DNA from: an uncultured Duodenibacillus sp.
GTDB taxonomy: Bacteria; Pseudomonadota; Gammaproteobacteria; Burkholderiales; Burkholderiaceae_F
Reading direction: 5' to 3'
Assembly (NCBI GenBank): GCA_944390715.1
Contig: CALXQS010000005.1
Location: 1 to 64,000, forward strand
DNA length: 64,000 nt
The position numbers and the translations under genes were made by a program. Of this stretch, positions 45,574 through 57,615 are shown piece by piece; position 1 is the first letter of the stretch; every line of letters begins with the position of its first letter. The notes beneath the pieces are model-generated. The model was given only the letters and a program-made list of their open reading frames with translations, ran no database searches and had not been told where the DNA came from.

Positions 45574-46653
45574 TCAACCGTGGCGCTGCATGAAGTCCTG
45601 CATGAAATCAGCAAGCTTCACGGCTCCTGCCTGCGGCATGGCATTGTAGAGCGATGCGCGCAAGCCCCCCACCGAACGGTGCCCCTTGAGATTCTTCAGC
45701 CCTTGAGCATCTGCTTCCTTGATGAAAAGATCAGTCAAGGCCGTTTCCGCAAGCGTGAATACCACGTTCATGCGGCTTCTGTGCCGTTCAGGAATCGTGT
45801 TGACGTAAAAGCCGCCGGACTCATCAATCGTCTTGTAGACCAGACTGGAGCGCGCGCGGGCCCGCTCGTTCATCACTTCGACGCCGCCCTCTTGAATGAG
45901 CCATTTGCAGACCAGATTGGCCACCCAGATGGCAAATGTGGGAGGCGTGTTGTACATGCTGGCGGCTTCAGCATGGATCTGATAGTTGAGCATCGTCGGG
46001 CAGGTGTCGCCAGCAAGCCCCAGCAGATCTTTGCGAAGAATTACCACTGTCAGCCCGGCAGGGCCGAAATTTTTCTGAGCGCCGGCAAAAACGAGCGCAT
46101 GACGCTTGAAGTCAATCGTGCGCGAAAGAAAATCCGAACTCACGTCGGCAACAAGCGGCACGCAATCCGGACACTGCGGCACAAAATTAAATTCCAGCCC
46201 ATTGACCGTTTCGTTCATGCAGTAGTAAAGGTAGGCCGCATCGTTGGCCACAACGACAGACTCGGGAGCAGGAATGGCTGATTTTGAGGGCGTGCCGATT
46301 ACATTGACGTGACAGAACTTGGCCGCTTCAGCAGCCGCCTTCTTGGACCAGATGCCGCTTACGATATAGCTTGCTTCGGCTGCAGCGCCGAGCAGGTTGA
46401 GGGGCACCATCGCAAACTGCGTATGACCTCCGCCCTGCAGAAAGAGGACGTCGTGCGTATCGGGAATCGAGAGCAGCTCGCGCAGCAAATCCTTCGTCTC
46501 GCGAATGATTTGAGAAAAAATTGCCCCTCGATGACTCATTTCGAGCAGACTCATGCCCTGACCGTGATAATCGACGAGATTGGCAGCCACTTCTTCGAGC
46601 ACCGGTAGCGGCAAAATGCCCGGACCGGCAGCAAAGTTAAATACTCGAGTCAC
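45574..46653 (-). CDS. serC: Phosphoserine aminotransferase
   Basis: 359 residues. Converts 3-phosphohydroxypyruvate to phosphoserine (serine) and also serves pyridoxal phosphate synthesis. The start is a GTG at 46653 placed 8 bases after AGGAGG. It gives VTRVFNFAAGPGILP, the exact family N-terminus, so the longer frame to 46845 is rejected. HRGAIFSQI and the PLP-lysine segment AGAQKNFGPAGLT are visible. It is the first gene of the serC-pheA-hisC-tyrA-aroA run. Confidence 0.95.
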   Translation of the reverse strand: MTRVFNFAAGPGILPLPVLEEVAANLVDYHGQGMSLLEMSHRGAIFSQIIRETKDLLRELLSIPDTHDVLFLQGGGHTQFAMVPLNLLGAAAEASYIVSGIWSKKAAAEAAKFCHVNVIGTPSKSAIPAPESVVVANDAAYLYYCMNETVNGLEFNFVPQCPDCVPLVADVSSDFLSRTIDFKRHALVFAGAQKNFGPAGLTVVILRKDLLGLAGDTCPTMLNYQIHAEAASMYNTPPTFAIWVANLVCKWLIQEGGVEVMNERARARSSLVYKTIDESGGFYVNTIPERHRSRMNVVFTLAETALTDLFIKEADAQGLKNLKGHRSVGGLRASLYNAMPQAGAVKLADFMQDFMQRHG

Positions 46654-46726
46654 GAAACGTCCTCCTGCACAAACCTTAAGCGGCACCTTTCCCAGCCGGT
46701 TCAGCCGGAAGGCGCACTGCTCTAAT

Positions 46727-46764
46727 ACTAAAACACGAAAGACTGCAGTAGGCAGTCTTTCGTG
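46727..46764 (-). terminator. Intrinsic terminator after gyrA
   Basis: A perfect 12-13 bp stem ACGAAAGACTGC/GCAGTCTTTCGT with a 5-base loop. On the minus strand it is followed by GTTTTAG. It begins about 112 bases after the gyrA stop and before serC, and separates the two. Confidence 0.85.
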
Positions 46765-46875
46765 CAAAAAGAGAAAAAAACCTCGAACAGACAAACGCTC
46801 AAGAAATTTAATTTGCTGTCCGCCCTGCCGGCCGTCTCTTTCCAAGCGACGACCAGCAAGGATGTTCCCGCCGGC

Positions 46876-49536
46876 TTAAGAGGCCTCCTGCGGCTCTTGA
46901 CTTGACGCTGAGCTCTGGACCTCTTCGAGAGCCTCTTCAGTCTGCTCATCGGCATCATCTTCGGCAACGCGCGTGACGCTCACAAGGCAGTCGTCGAGCA
47001 CGTCCATGAGCGTGACGCCCTGCGTCACGCGGCCGGCCACTCGAATGGTATTGACCGGCGTACGCACAAGGTTGCCTTGGCTTGTAAGCAGCATCACCGT
47101 GTCGTTGGGCGACACAAGCGTTGCGCTCACCATGCGTCCATTTCGCTCGCTCATCTGAATGGCGATCATGCCCTTGGTATTGCGGCCATGACGAGAATAT
47201 TCGGACACAGGCGTGCACTTGCCGTAGCCGTTTTCGCAGACGGTCAGAACAAGCTTGTCTTCATCATCGGCCACCGTGAGCGAGATAATCTTGGCTCCGT
47301 CAAGCTTCATGCCGAGCACGCCGCGCGCATTGCAGCCCATCGAACGCACGTCGCTTTCAGCAAAGCGCGTGGCCTTTCCAGCGTCGCTAAAGAGCATCAC
47401 ATCGTGTTCGCCGTCAGTGATGGCCGCGCCGATCAGGCTGTCGTTGTCTTCAAGCACAATGGCGCGCTTGCCCTTGCGGTTGACGCCGGCAAACTGCGAC
47501 AGCGGGGTCTTCTTGACATAACCTTCTTCGGTCGCCATGAAGACGTATTGATTGTCAGCAAATTCGCTCACCGGCAGCACGATCTGCACGCGTTCGCCTT
47601 CCTGAAGCGCGATGAGATTGACGATCGCCTTGCCCTTGCTCGTGCGCGCCCCCTCGGGAATGCTGTACACGGGCAGAGTCAGGCACTTGCCGAGATTTGT
47701 AAAGCACAGCACCGTATCGTGGCTGTTTGCGACAAAGAGCTGCTCGATGACGTCACCTTCCTTCATCTTGGCAGCACGCTTGCCCTGTCCGCCTCGACGC
47801 TGACTTCTATATTCATTGAGCGACAGACGCTTGATGTAGCCTTGCTGCGAAAGCGTGACGACGACCTTTTCGTTGGGAATGAAGTCAAGCGGATTGAAAT
47901 TGGGATCACCCGCATAGTCGATCTCCGAGCGTCGTTCGTCGCCATACTTCACCTTGAGGTCTTCGAGCTCGGCGTCCATGATGGCCACAACGCGTTCGGG
48001 ATTGGCAAGAATATCGAGCAGATCGACAATTTCTGCATTACACTCGCGGTATTCATTGTTGATCTTGTCCTGCTCAAGACCGGTGAGCTTTTGCAGCGCC
48101 ATCTGCAAAATTCGTTCGGCCTGAATCGGACTCAAGTGATATTCGCCGTTTTTATCAAGGCCGAAATTGGCTTCAATTTCCTGCGGACGGAAGTCGTCGG
48201 CGTTGCCTGCTGCCGTTAAAAGTCCCGAAACAAGTTCAGAGCGCCAACCCCGCGCCATCAGCTGCTGCTTTGCAATCGGGGGATTGGGCGAGTTGCGGAT
48301 GATGGCAAGAAATTCATCAAGGTTGGAGAGCGCCACCGCCTGACCTTCGAGAATATGGCCGCGCATGCGGTTTTTATTCAGTCTGAAGATCGTGCGGCGC
48401 GTGACCACTTCGCGACGGTGCCGCAGATAAGCTTCAATGATCTGACGCAGATTCAAAAGCCGCGGCTGTCCGTCAACGAGCGCCACCATGTTGATGCCGA
48501 ACGAGGTCTGCAGCGAGGTGAGCTTGTAGAGATTGTTGAGAATCACCTCGCCGAAGGCGCCCGTCTTGAGCTCCATGACGATGCGCACGGTCTTGGAGGA
48601 TTCATCGCGCAGCTCGCTGATGCCTTCGATCTTCTTTTCGTGAATCAGGCGCGCAATCGACTCTACAAGCACCTTCTTGTTGACCTGATATGGAATATCG
48701 TCGACAACAAGCGCTTGGCGGCCGTTTTTGAGCTCTTCAAAATGCGTATGCGCGCGCATGATGACGCGCCCGCGGCCCGTGCGGTAGCCTTGATGCACGT
48801 CCTTGAGCCCGTAGATGATGGCCCCGGTCGGAAAGTCGGGCGCAGGCATGCGGGCGATGAGCTCGTCGATTCCCGCATCGGGATTGTGCAGCAGATGCCG
48901 GCAGGCATCAATGCACTCATTGAGATTGTGCGGCGGGATGTTTGTTGCCATGCCCACGGCAATGCCTGCCGAACCGTTGACGAGCAGGTTGGGAAGCTTG
49001 GCCGGCAGCACCACAGGTTCTTTTTCCGAATTGTCGAAATTCGGAATAAAGTCGACCGTATCCTGATCAAGATCATCGAGCATCGCATCGGCAATTCGGG
49101 CAAGCCGGCACTCGGTATAACGCATGGCCGCAGCGCCGTCGCCGTCGATTGAGCCGAAGTTGCCCTGACTGTCGACGAGCGGGTAGCGCATCGAAAAGTC
49201 CTGCGCCAGACGCACCAGCGTTTGATAAGCCGCCTGATCGCCGTGCGGGTGGTATTTGCCGATCACGTCGCCGACGACGCGCGCGCACTTCTTGGTCGGG
49301 TGAGAGAAATCGTTTCCGAGCTCATGCATTGAATAGAGCACGCGACGGTGCACGGGCTTGAAGCCGTCGCGCACATCTGGCAGCGCACGTCCCACGATTA
49401 CGCTCATGGCGTAGTCCAGGTAGGAGCGCTTCATTTCCGACTCGAGCGTCACCGGAAGCGTTTCATAGGAATAGGAAATCGGCATGCCGTTGGCTTCGCC
49501 CTGCGTGTCGATGTTCTGATCTTGATCCTGAGACAT
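46876..49536 (-). CDS. gyrA: DNA gyrase subunit A
   Basis: 886 residues from the ATG at 49536. The catalytic Tyr140 lies in AAAMRYTE (E. coli Tyr122). The C-terminal beta-pinwheel has the GyrA box QRRGGQG, which marks gyrase and not topoisomerase IV. The quinolone-resistance region reads [16 protein letters not shown], so the residues equivalent to E. coli Ser83 and Asp87 are both Gln (codons CAG at 49234-49236 and CAA at 49222-49224). The acidic C-terminal tail is normal. It has its own terminator before serC. Confidence 0.97.
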   Translation of the reverse strand: MSQDQDQNIDTQGEANGMPISYSYETLPVTLESEMKRSYLDYAMSVIVGRALPDVRDGFKPVHRRVLYSMHELGNDFSHPTKKCARVVGDVIGKYHPHGDQAAYQTLVRLAQDFSMRYPLVDSQGNFGSIDGDGAAAMRYTECRLARIADAMLDDLDQDTVDFIPNFDNSEKEPVVLPAKLPNLLVNGSAGIAVGMATNIPPHNLNECIDACRHLLHNPDAGIDELIARMPAPDFPTGAIIYGLKDVHQGYRTGRGRVIMRAHTHFEELKNGRQALVVDDIPYQVNKKVLVESIARLIHEKKIEGISELRDESSKTVRIVMELKTGAFGEVILNNLYKLTSLQTSFGINMVALVDGQPRLLNLRQIIEAYLRHRREVVTRRTIFRLNKNRMRGHILEGQAVALSNLDEFLAIIRNSPNPPIAKQQLMARGWRSELVSGLLTAAGNADDFRPQEIEANFGLDKNGEYHLSPIQAERILQMALQKLTGLEQDKINNEYRECNAEIVDLLDILANPERVVAIMDAELEDLKVKYGDERRSEIDYAGDPNFNPLDFIPNEKVVVTLSQQGYIKRLSLNEYRSQRRGGQGKRAAKMKEGDVIEQLFVANSHDTVLCFTNLGKCLTLPVYSIPEGARTSKGKAIVNLIALQEGERVQIVLPVSEFADNQYVFMATEEGYVKKTPLSQFAGVNRKGKRAIVLEDNDSLIGAAITDGEHDVMLFSDAGKATRFAESDVRSMGCNARGVLGMKLDGAKIISLTVADDEDKLVLTVCENGYGKCTPVSEYSRHGRNTKGMIAIQMSERNGRMVSATLVSPNDTVMLLTSQGNLVRTPVNTIRVAGRVTQGVTLMDVLDDCLVSVTRVAEDDADEQTEEALEEVQSSASSQEPQEAS

Positions 49537-50037
49537 ATTTGGTGCAGAAAAAGCCCGCAGCACGCGTTGAGAGACTAGACGAACAAGGGGCTGATTTTGC
49601 AAAAAGCAAAAACAAGCCCTCCCTCAAGCCGACCTGCGGACCTAATGGATGGGTGGAAAATTAGCGATGGGGCTATTTTAGCGGCCTCTGAACCGATTTT
49701 GCAGAACATTTCACGGCGCATCATTGCCGATTGCCCGCAAAAATCAACGCCAAAGCCGCTAAAACGGCCGCTGCTGCAGCTTCATGCCTGCAGAGATGAA
49801 CCCCACCGTCAGGTAACTTCCACACTTTTGGGGTTTTCCGGCATTTTTCTATGTTTTCCTTCGCGTTTATGCCAAGTTTGGGGCAAAATAGCGGTAGCAT
49901 GTAAGGGCGTCGGCGTGTGCGCATGCTGTGCCGGCGCCGCAGATTGCTTTTTTGGAGCAGCAGGCTTATCTCTGCTGCAGAACGCGGGACACTTCAAGCA
50001 GTGCCCATCCGTCCATTGATAATAAAGGAAATAAACA
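49537..50037. other. Divergent gyrA-ompA intergenic region
   Basis: 501 bases with no credible gene. TAAAAT on the minus strand (plus positions 49675-49680) is a candidate gyrA -10. An inverted repeat CTGCAG...CTGCAG lies near 49776-49796. AAAGGA precedes the ompA ATG. No known riboregulator was recognised. Confidence 0.5.
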
Positions 50038-50709
50038 ATGAAGACCTCGATCAAACTGAGCGGCCTTGTGGCTGCCGTCCTGATGGCTACTGCAGGTTCC
50101 TCCTTCGCGGCCGATCCGGTCGTTCCCTATGTCACCAACACCACCGACAAGGTTGTGGTGAACTCCACCGGTTTGTGCTGGCGCACGGGCTTCTGGACCC
50201 CGGCTCTTGCCGAACAGGGAGGCCCTGACGGTGCCGGCTGCACCTGCGACAAGGACATCCTGTCGGCTGGTGCCTGCGAGCCGCCCGCCGCTCCTGTGGA
50301 AGAACCCAAGGTTGCCAAGGTGACCCTGTCGGCCGATACGCTGTTTGCTTTCGACAGCGCCAAGCTCTCTTCTGACGGTGCCGCCATGCTTGATCAGCTC
50401 GTGAGCCGTATGGCCGGCATGGATGTTGAAGTCATTCTGACGACCGGCTATGCCGACCGTCTTGGCGACGAAGCCTACAACCAGAAGCTCTCCGAGAAGC
50501 GTGCAGACGCTGTCAAGGCTTATCTGACCGAAAAGGGCGTTTCTCCCGATCTGGTTCAGACCGAAGGCCGCGGCGAAGCTGACGCCGTTGTCGAATGCCC
50601 GGATCCCGCCCGCAACGGTGAAATCAAGAACGTTCAGGACCTCGTCAAGTGCTTGGCTCCGAACCGCCGTGCCGTCATCGAAGTGATCGGCACCCGCTCG
50701 GTGCAGTAA
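50038..50709 (+). CDS. ompA: OmpA-family outer-membrane protein
   Basis: 223 residues. Signal peptide about 1-24 (SSFAA/DP). The mature N-terminus VVNSTGLCWRTGFWTPA is a segment conserved in short betaproteobacterial OmpA proteins that lack the eight-stranded barrel. Two Cys pairs follow, then a Pro-rich hinge (about 82-92). The C-terminal OmpA domain (about 95-223) contains LFAFDSAKLSSDG and the peptidoglycan-binding NQKLSEKRADAVKAYL. It anchors the outer membrane to peptidoglycan. A hairpin with A/T flanks (50721-50756) and a stronger terminator follow. Confidence 0.93.
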   Translation: MKTSIKLSGLVAAVLMATAGSSFAADPVVPYVTNTTDKVVVNSTGLCWRTGFWTPALAEQGGPDGAGCTCDKDILSAGACEPPAAPVEEPKVAKVTLSADTLFAFDSAKLSSDGAAMLDQLVSRMAGMDVEVILTTGYADRLGDEAYNQKLSEKRADAVKAYLTEKGVSPDLVQTEGRGEADAVVECPDPARNGEIKNVQDLVKCLAPNRRAVIEVIGTRSVQ

Positions 50710-50770
50710 TAGACGTAACTTTTTTCCCGAAGCAGTGATTGCCGCATCGGGAAAAATGCAGAACGTTTAG

Positions 50771-50808
50771 AAAATCCCGACAGGCATTGCCTTTGTCGGG
50801 ATTTTTGT
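50771..50808 (+). terminator. Intrinsic terminator after ompA
   Basis: AAATCCCGACA pairs with TGTCGGGATTT around an 11-base loop and is followed by a T-run. A second weaker hairpin (TTTTCCCGA/TCGGGAAAA, 50721-50756) lies between it and the stop codon. Confidence 0.88.
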
Positions 50809-50813
50809 TGCAT

Positions 50814-50850
50814 TGAAAAAAAATTGCCGGAAACGCAGACGCCGGCAATT
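50814..50850 (-). terminator. Intrinsic terminator after the P-II gene
   Basis: Stem AATTGCCGG/CCGGCAATT with an 11-base loop, followed on the minus strand by nine or so T residues. It is back to back with the ompA terminator. Confidence 0.9.
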
Positions 50851-50921
50851 CAGACAAAAACAAAACAGGCGGACGCATTCTCCTTGCATCCGCCGTGCCG
50901 ATCTTTCTTCAAAGTCGAAAC

Positions 50922-51260
<339 letters not shown>

Positions 51261-51328
51261 TTAAAGCTCCAAAAAAATGCTGTCAGTTTCGCAATTTTAG
51301 TCCTGATCGCCAAGCGCAGGTTTTTGTT

Positions 51329-52984
51329 TTATCTTTTTTCCTGCGTTGTGCCGAGCTTGGCCGTCATCGGGAAGCGCCAATCACTGCCAAAAGCAGCTCG
51401 GCTGATCTTCGGCCCGACGGGACACTGACGGCGCTTGTATTCGCTGCGATGGATAAGACGCACGACGCGCCCAACCACTGCCCGCTCAAATCCGCTCTTG
51501 ACGATTTCATCGACGCTTCTGCCTTTTTCCACGTATGCGGCAATGATTTGATCGAGAATGCTGTAGCGCGGCAAGGATTGCTCATCGACCTGTCCTTCGC
51601 GAAGCTCGGCCGAAGGCGCCCGATCGATAATTGCCTGCGGAATTCTCTCAAACCCCGCCCGAGCATTGACCTCGCGGCAAAGCGCCCAAACCTCAGTCTT
51701 TAAAACATCTTTCAACGGAGCAAAGGCTCCTGCCGTATCGCCGTACAACGTTGAGTAGCCAACGGCCGATTCGCTCTTGTTGCCGGTTGTGAGCACAAGC
51801 CTTGAGAACTTATTGGAATAGGCCATCAGCAGCGTGCCGCGAATTCGGGCCTGCAGATTTTCTTCCGCTTCGCTCCACTTGCGTCCTGCAAAATCATCCT
51901 TGAGCAAATCCATAAACGCAGCAAACAACGGTTCAATTGGCCGCATCACATAGTCGACGCCAAGGTTCTGAGCACATTTTTGCGCGAGTTCCTGGCTGAG
52001 ATCTGCCGTAAAGCGCGTAGGCATCATGACGGCCAAAACATTCTCTGGCCCGACGGCATCAGCCGCAATGGCAGCCACAAGCGCGCTGTCGACGCCGCCC
52101 GACAGCCCCAGCACGACGCTCTTGAATCCATTTTTATATACATAGTCGCGCACTGCCATGACAAGCATGTCGTAGAGCTCGGCCTCGCCAGAGTATTGCG
52201 CTTGCCGGACAGAGGACAATTTGCCGGCAGCAAGCGCATAAGCATCAATCGCCCCGCCAACAGTCGACTCGCTCGGCATGCGCATCACCACTTCCCCCGC
52301 AGCCGAACAGGCAAAACTGTGCCCGTCAAAAACAAACTCATCCTGACCGCCGTACATATTGACGCAGACAAGCGGCATTCCAACTCGCGAAGCGCTGCCT
52401 GCGACGGCCAGTTCGCGCTGCCTGCAGCCGTCTTTGGTCCATGCATCGGCATGAATGCTCACGACAAGATTCGCCCCAGCCTGCTTGAGCGCCGCAAGGC
52501 AGTCCTCACAACAGACGTCGTCGCCGACGGCAAAACCCACTTTGAGTCTTTTGCCGAGCTTGAGCACCAGCGAATGATGCCCAGGCTTAAAAACCCGCGT
52601 CTCGTCAAAAATGCTCTGCTGCAGATGCTGCTTGCTTCCAACCCCCAGCAGCTCGCCGTCCTTGAACACATAAAGCGCGTTTTTCCGACCGTTACGGCCC
52701 ATCAGAACGCTTCCGAAGACAACTGCCAGCCCTGGAGCCTGCGCAGCCAGCCGCATGCCCAAGCTCTCAACCCACGCCTGCGCCGTCTTGCAGAAATCTT
52801 CTCGCAAAAGCCAATCTTGAGCCGGATACCCTGTCACCGACATCTCAGGACACACCAGCAGCCGCGCGCCAATGTTCACGGCCTGTCTTGCGGCTTCAAG
52901 AATTTTCCGTGCATTGCCTTCAAAATCGCCGACGATCGTATTGAGCTGAGCGCAGGCAATCAAAAAAGAAGATTGTTCCGACAT
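51329..52984 (-). CDS. nadE: Glutamine-dependent NAD+ synthetase
   Basis: 551 residues from the ATG at 52984. The N-terminal nitrilase-fold glutaminase domain (about 1-260) has the nucleophile region VCCEDC, releasing ammonia from glutamine. The C-terminal synthetase domain has the P-loop LGLSGGVDSALVAA at about 285-298 and later KSESAVGYSTLYGD. It amidates nicotinate adenine dinucleotide, the last step of NAD synthesis. The P-II gene downstream may regulate it. Confidence 0.95.
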   Translation of the reverse strand: MSEQSSFLIACAQLNTIVGDFEGNARKILEAARQAVNIGARLLVCPEMSVTGYPAQDWLLREDFCKTAQAWVESLGMRLAAQAPGLAVVFGSVLMGRNGRKNALYVFKDGELLGVGSKQHLQQSIFDETRVFKPGHHSLVLKLGKRLKVGFAVGDDVCCEDCLAALKQAGANLVVSIHADAWTKDGCRQRELAVAGSASRVGMPLVCVNMYGGQDEFVFDGHSFACSAAGEVVMRMPSESTVGGAIDAYALAAGKLSSVRQAQYSGEAELYDMLVMAVRDYVYKNGFKSVVLGLSGGVDSALVAAIAADAVGPENVLAVMMPTRFTADLSQELAQKCAQNLGVDYVMRPIEPLFAAFMDLLKDDFAGRKWSEAEENLQARIRGTLLMAYSNKFSRLVLTTGNKSESAVGYSTLYGDTAGAFAPLKDVLKTEVWALCREVNARAGFERIPQAIIDRAPSAELREGQVDEQSLPRYSILDQIIAAYVEKGRSVDEIVKSGFERAVVGRVVRLIHRSEYKRRQCPVGPKISRAAFGSDWRFPMTAKLGTTQEKR

Positions 52985-53073
52985 AAAAAGCCTCTGCAAC
53001 AAATAATTTTTGGCTCAAAAGAAAGCCTTCTTTGAGCAAGGCTCAAGTTTGGCACAAACAAAAGCCTTCCGGT

Positions 53074-53106
53074 AAAAAAGAGGACGCCGCAGCGTCCTCT
53101 TTTTTC
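53074..53106. terminator. Bidirectional terminator between nadE and ppa
   Basis: A perfect stem AGAGGACGC/GCGTCCTCT with loop CGCA, flanked by A6 on the left and T-runs on the right. It lies 17 bases after the ppa stop and ends the ppa transcript (minus strand). Confidence 0.92.
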
Positions 53107-53122
53107 GAAAGTCTTTTTGTGA

Positions 53123-53674
53123 TCAGGCCGTCTTCGGCTTGACTTCAAGCGACTCGTAGCCGTGAACGCCTTCCATAATGAGACGCTCTGCTTCTTCAGC
53201 ACTCTGCCAGCCCTTGACCTTGACCCACTTGCCGGGCTCAAGATCCTTGTAGTGTTCAAAGAAGTGGCGGATCTGATCGAGTGCATCAGCCGGAACATCG
53301 TCGGCCGACTTCCACTTGGAGTAGCGCAGACAAACCTTGCTCACGGGAACAGCGAGAATCTTCCAGTCTCCGCCGCCCTCGTCTTCCATCATCAGCACGG
53401 CAATGGCACGGCAGCGAATGACGGTGCCCGTCATCAGCGGAAACGGAGTGAGCACGCACACGTCGACCGGGTCGCCGTCATCGGCAATCGTCTGAGGGAT
53501 GTAGCCGTAGTTGCAGGGATAGTGCATGGCCGTGCCGACAAAACGATCCACAAACAAGGCGCCTGACTCCTTATCCACTTCATACTTGATCGGAGCGGAG
53601 TTGGCCGGAATTTCAACAATCACATTAAAGTCGCGCGGCAGATCACGGCCGGCAGTCACTCGGGCAAGACCCAT
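53123..53674 (-). CDS. ppa: Inorganic pyrophosphatase, family I
   Basis: 183 residues. Mg2+-dependent hydrolysis of pyrophosphate. The DGDPVDV signature with the metal-binding aspartates is at about residues 66-72, preceded by HYPCNYGYIPQT. KWVKVKGW near the C-terminus is also typical. It is monocistronic. A terminator follows, and an AT-rich promoter region lies towards hemD. Confidence 0.96.
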   Translation of the reverse strand: MGLARVTAGRDLPRDFNVIVEIPANSAPIKYEVDKESGALFVDRFVGTAMHYPCNYGYIPQTIADDGDPVDVCVLTPFPLMTGTVIRCRAIAVLMMEDEGGGDWKILAVPVSKVCLRYSKWKSADDVPADALDQIRHFFEHYKDLEPGKWVKVKGWQSAEEAERLIMEGVHGYESLEVKPKTA

Positions 53675-53820
53675 TTTTTATATTCTCAACCTATAAAAGA
53701 TAATTGGTGCGCCGCTTTACAGACATAAGCCAAAAAGCCGCACAAGAAAAGCGCCGCACGAAAAAAAAAATCCGTCGCGAGCTCGCTTAAAAGAAAAATC
53801 CTGAATGCAGGGCGCGTATT

Positions 53821-54663
53821 TTAGGCGAATTTCCCCGTTTTTTTCCATACGACGGACGACCCGCAACCCTCTGCAAGCTCTTCATCAGCGCGACGAATAT
53901 TGTCCAAAATATGTTCGCGCACAGACTGATCATCCGCTCCTGTGATTTCCACATGCTGAAATCCCGCCTCAAACAACCTGTCGGCGCATCGCGGATGAAT
54001 CGTCAAGGCCGTGCCTTGCAAAAACCAGTCCCTAGCCTCCGGCACGGGCTTGATTGCATGCAGAAGCGTGGCAACCGAGTCCGAACTGGTCAGGTAGACA
54101 ATCGGCGAGGGGCCGCTGACAGCCTTTGCAAGTTCCTCCACCTGCGCCGGCGTCAGCTCAATCGGCACGCGCACGTAGGCGGCAAGCTTTTCAACATCGG
54201 CGCCAAGCTCTATGAGTCTCTGACTGAGCCACTCGCGGCCCGTCTGACCACGAGCAATCAGCACGCGGCGCGGCACCTGCGTATGGCGCAGCTTCTCAAA
54301 CAGCGCCTCGCTGCCCGAATGCTCTGCTTCGCCTTCCGGAAAAATCACACGAACCTCATCGCCCCAGGCGGCACGAATGACGCGCGCCGTGCCCTCTCCG
54401 ACCGTCGCCAGCGTAATGTGTGAAGGCCACTTCTCAACCCAGTGAGCCACCGCAGTCACCGCTGCGGGCGAAGCCATCACCACCATGTCGACATCATCGA
54501 GATGAGCAAACCGTTCGGCCACCAATGCCTCGTCCTCAGGAAGCATGATGAGATACGCCGGCCAGCGCCACGCGTCAATGCCGTCTTTTTCCAAAAGATC
54601 AGCAAGTCTGTCGTTGGCTGCCCCTGGGCGCATCAAGATGACCGGTTGATGAGAGGATCGCAT
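53821..54663 (-). CDS. hemD: Uroporphyrinogen-III synthase
   Basis: 280 residues. Closes and inverts ring D of hydroxymethylbilane to make uroporphyrinogen III. The sequence is weakly conserved, as usual for HemD. VILMRPGAANDRLADLL at the start, VVMASPAAVTAV (about 60-71), GEGTARVIRAAWG (about 88-100) and IVYLTSSDSVATLL (about 187-200) fit. It lies downstream of hemC. The ATG at 54663 is chosen over an in-frame TTG at 54687. hemX and hemY, which often follow hemD in this order, are absent here. Confidence 0.85.
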   Translation of the reverse strand: MRSSHQPVILMRPGAANDRLADLLEKDGIDAWRWPAYLIMLPEDEALVAERFAHLDDVDMVVMASPAAVTAVAHWVEKWPSHITLATVGEGTARVIRAAWGDEVRVIFPEGEAEHSGSEALFEKLRHTQVPRRVLIARGQTGREWLSQRLIELGADVEKLAAYVRVPIELTPAQVEELAKAVSGPSPIVYLTSSDSVATLLHAIKPVPEARDWFLQGTALTIHPRCADRLFEAGFQHVEITGADDQSVREHILDNIRRADEELAEGCGSSVVWKKTGKFA

Positions 54664-54842
54664 ATCAAAGAAATGTAAATATCCCAAAGAAATTTGACGC
54701 AGATTTTAGCGCAGGTGGGCTTTTTACATTAAAAAACAGGACAATCGGGAAAACCCTGCCTCATTGAGCGCAAGCTAAGACTGCCCTTGTTCGCTGCCAA
54801 ACAAAAGCAAAAACAAAATTGCAGACAGGGTCTTCAAAAAGC

Positions 54843-55784
54843 TCAGCCGGCAGTCTCGCAGAGCACTTTGCTAAGCAGCGCATCTGCGCCCTGCTCGCGC
54901 AGGTCAGCAACAACCTCGGCGGCAACTTGCTGATGATTCTCGATGGCGCCGCGTTTTTGCGCGCAGATCATCTCGCCCGAGCGGTGATCGCCCACATGCG
55001 CGCGAAGCCAAAGCTCTCCGTTGTCAACAATGGCATATGCCGCCAGCGGCACCTGGCAGGAGCCGCCCAGAGCACGCGAAACCGCACGTTCGGCTGCCGT
55101 GCAGGCACGCGTATGCGGATCATTAATAAAGCTCAAAGCCTCGAACAAGTCCGCGCGATCGGCGCGAATTTCCACGCCAAGCGCACCCTGACCGGGAGAA
55201 GGCAGACTCAGAGAAGGATCGAGAAGTTCGCGAATGCGCTCTGACAAATTCAAGCGCTTGAGTCCGGCACCGGCCATTACGAGCGCATCGAATTCACCAC
55301 TGTCGAGCTTGGACAAACGCGTGCCCACATTGCCGCGAATGGACTTCACGACAAGGTGCGGGAACTTCGCGCGCAGCATCAGCTCGCGGCGCAGACTGGC
55401 CGTGCCGACAACGCTGCCCGCCGGCATGGATTCAAGCGTCTCGAATTTGGGGCTCACAAAGGCGTCGCGCGGATCCTCGCGTTGGCTGACGGCTGCCAGG
55501 GCAAATCCTTCGGGCAGTTCCATCGGAACATCCTTCAGCGAATGCACCGCCAAATCAGCGCGGCCCTCCATCATGGCCGCCTCAAGCTCCTTGACGAAAA
55601 GTCCTTTGCCGCCCACCTTCGAGAGCGTGCGGTCAAGGATTTGATCGCCGCGAGTCGTCATGCCCAGAACTTCAACCGTGGCTGCAGGATACTGCTTTTT
55701 CAAGAGCGCCTGCACGTGCAGGGCTTGCCACATGGCCAGAGGACTTTCACGAGTAGCAATGATGCAATGATTGAATTCAGACAT
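54843..55784 (-). CDS. hemC: Porphobilinogen deaminase (hydroxymethylbilane synthase)
   Basis: 313 residues. Polymerises four porphobilinogens. The dipyrromethane cofactor Cys243 lies in [11 protein letters not shown], the catalytic Asp in HSLKDVP (D85), and [20 protein letters not shown] is the conserved Arg-rich region. It is divergent from argH, the usual Burkholderiales arrangement, and is followed by hemD 179 bases later. Confidence 0.96.
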   Translation of the reverse strand: MSEFNHCIIATRESPLAMWQALHVQALLKKQYPAATVEVLGMTTRGDQILDRTLSKVGGKGLFVKELEAAMMEGRADLAVHSLKDVPMELPEGFALAAVSQREDPRDAFVSPKFETLESMPAGSVVGTASLRRELMLRAKFPHLVVKSIRGNVGTRLSKLDSGEFDALVMAGAGLKRLNLSERIRELLDPSLSLPSPGQGALGVEIRADRADLFEALSFINDPHTRACTAAERAVSRALGGSCQVPLAAYAIVDNGELWLRAHVGDHRSGEMICAQKRGAIENHQQVAAEVVADLREQGADALLSKVLCETAG

Positions 55785-56089
55785 GACGAATAGATTTTCC
55801 AGTAGTTCTTCAGTTTTTTGCCCCAGCGCAAAGCATGGGGATCGACGGGCGCGATTTTAGCAAAGCAAGCCTGTTGCAAAGCTTATCGAGGCAGAGCCGC
55901 AAAGCAATCAGCAGGATTGATTCGGGCCTCGAAGCGCGTTTGCGCTGCAACACATCAAAGGGTTTTCTAAAAAAATCAAAAATTTCTCCGACAATGCGTT
56001 CGGCTTTTGATATTATTGGCGTTTTTCTTTCTTTGTCCGGCATTTTCACGCGCCGGGACTTGACCATTCAACCGTCTTTTCTTTTCATC
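55785..56089. other. Divergent hemC-argH intergenic region
   Basis: 305 bases with no gene. The argH frame is open throughout but carries no family sequence before 56090. A candidate argH promoter is at 55988-56016. For hemC only a TAAAAT (minus strand, near 55852-55857) is seen. Confidence 0.5.
55988..56016 (+). promoter_or_regulatory. Possible argH promoter
   Basis: CCGACA (4 of 6) and TATTAT (5 of 6) are separated by 17 bases, giving a start near 56023 and a leader of about 67 bases. Confidence 0.4.
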
Positions 56090-57529
<1,440 letters not shown>

Positions 57530-57554
57530 TCATTGCAGCGGCTCAAGTTCAGTC

Positions 57555-57600
57555 AAAAAGACCGTGCATTCCTCCGCAACTGGAATGCGCGGTCTTTTGT
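57555..57600. terminator. Bidirectional terminator between argH and uppP
   Basis: A stem of about 16 bp (AAAGACCGTGCATTCC with GGAATGCGCGGTCTTT, one wobble), flanked by A and T runs. It serves the convergent argH and uppP genes. Confidence 0.92.
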
Positions 57601-57615
57601 TTGAGCGCTCTCTGA

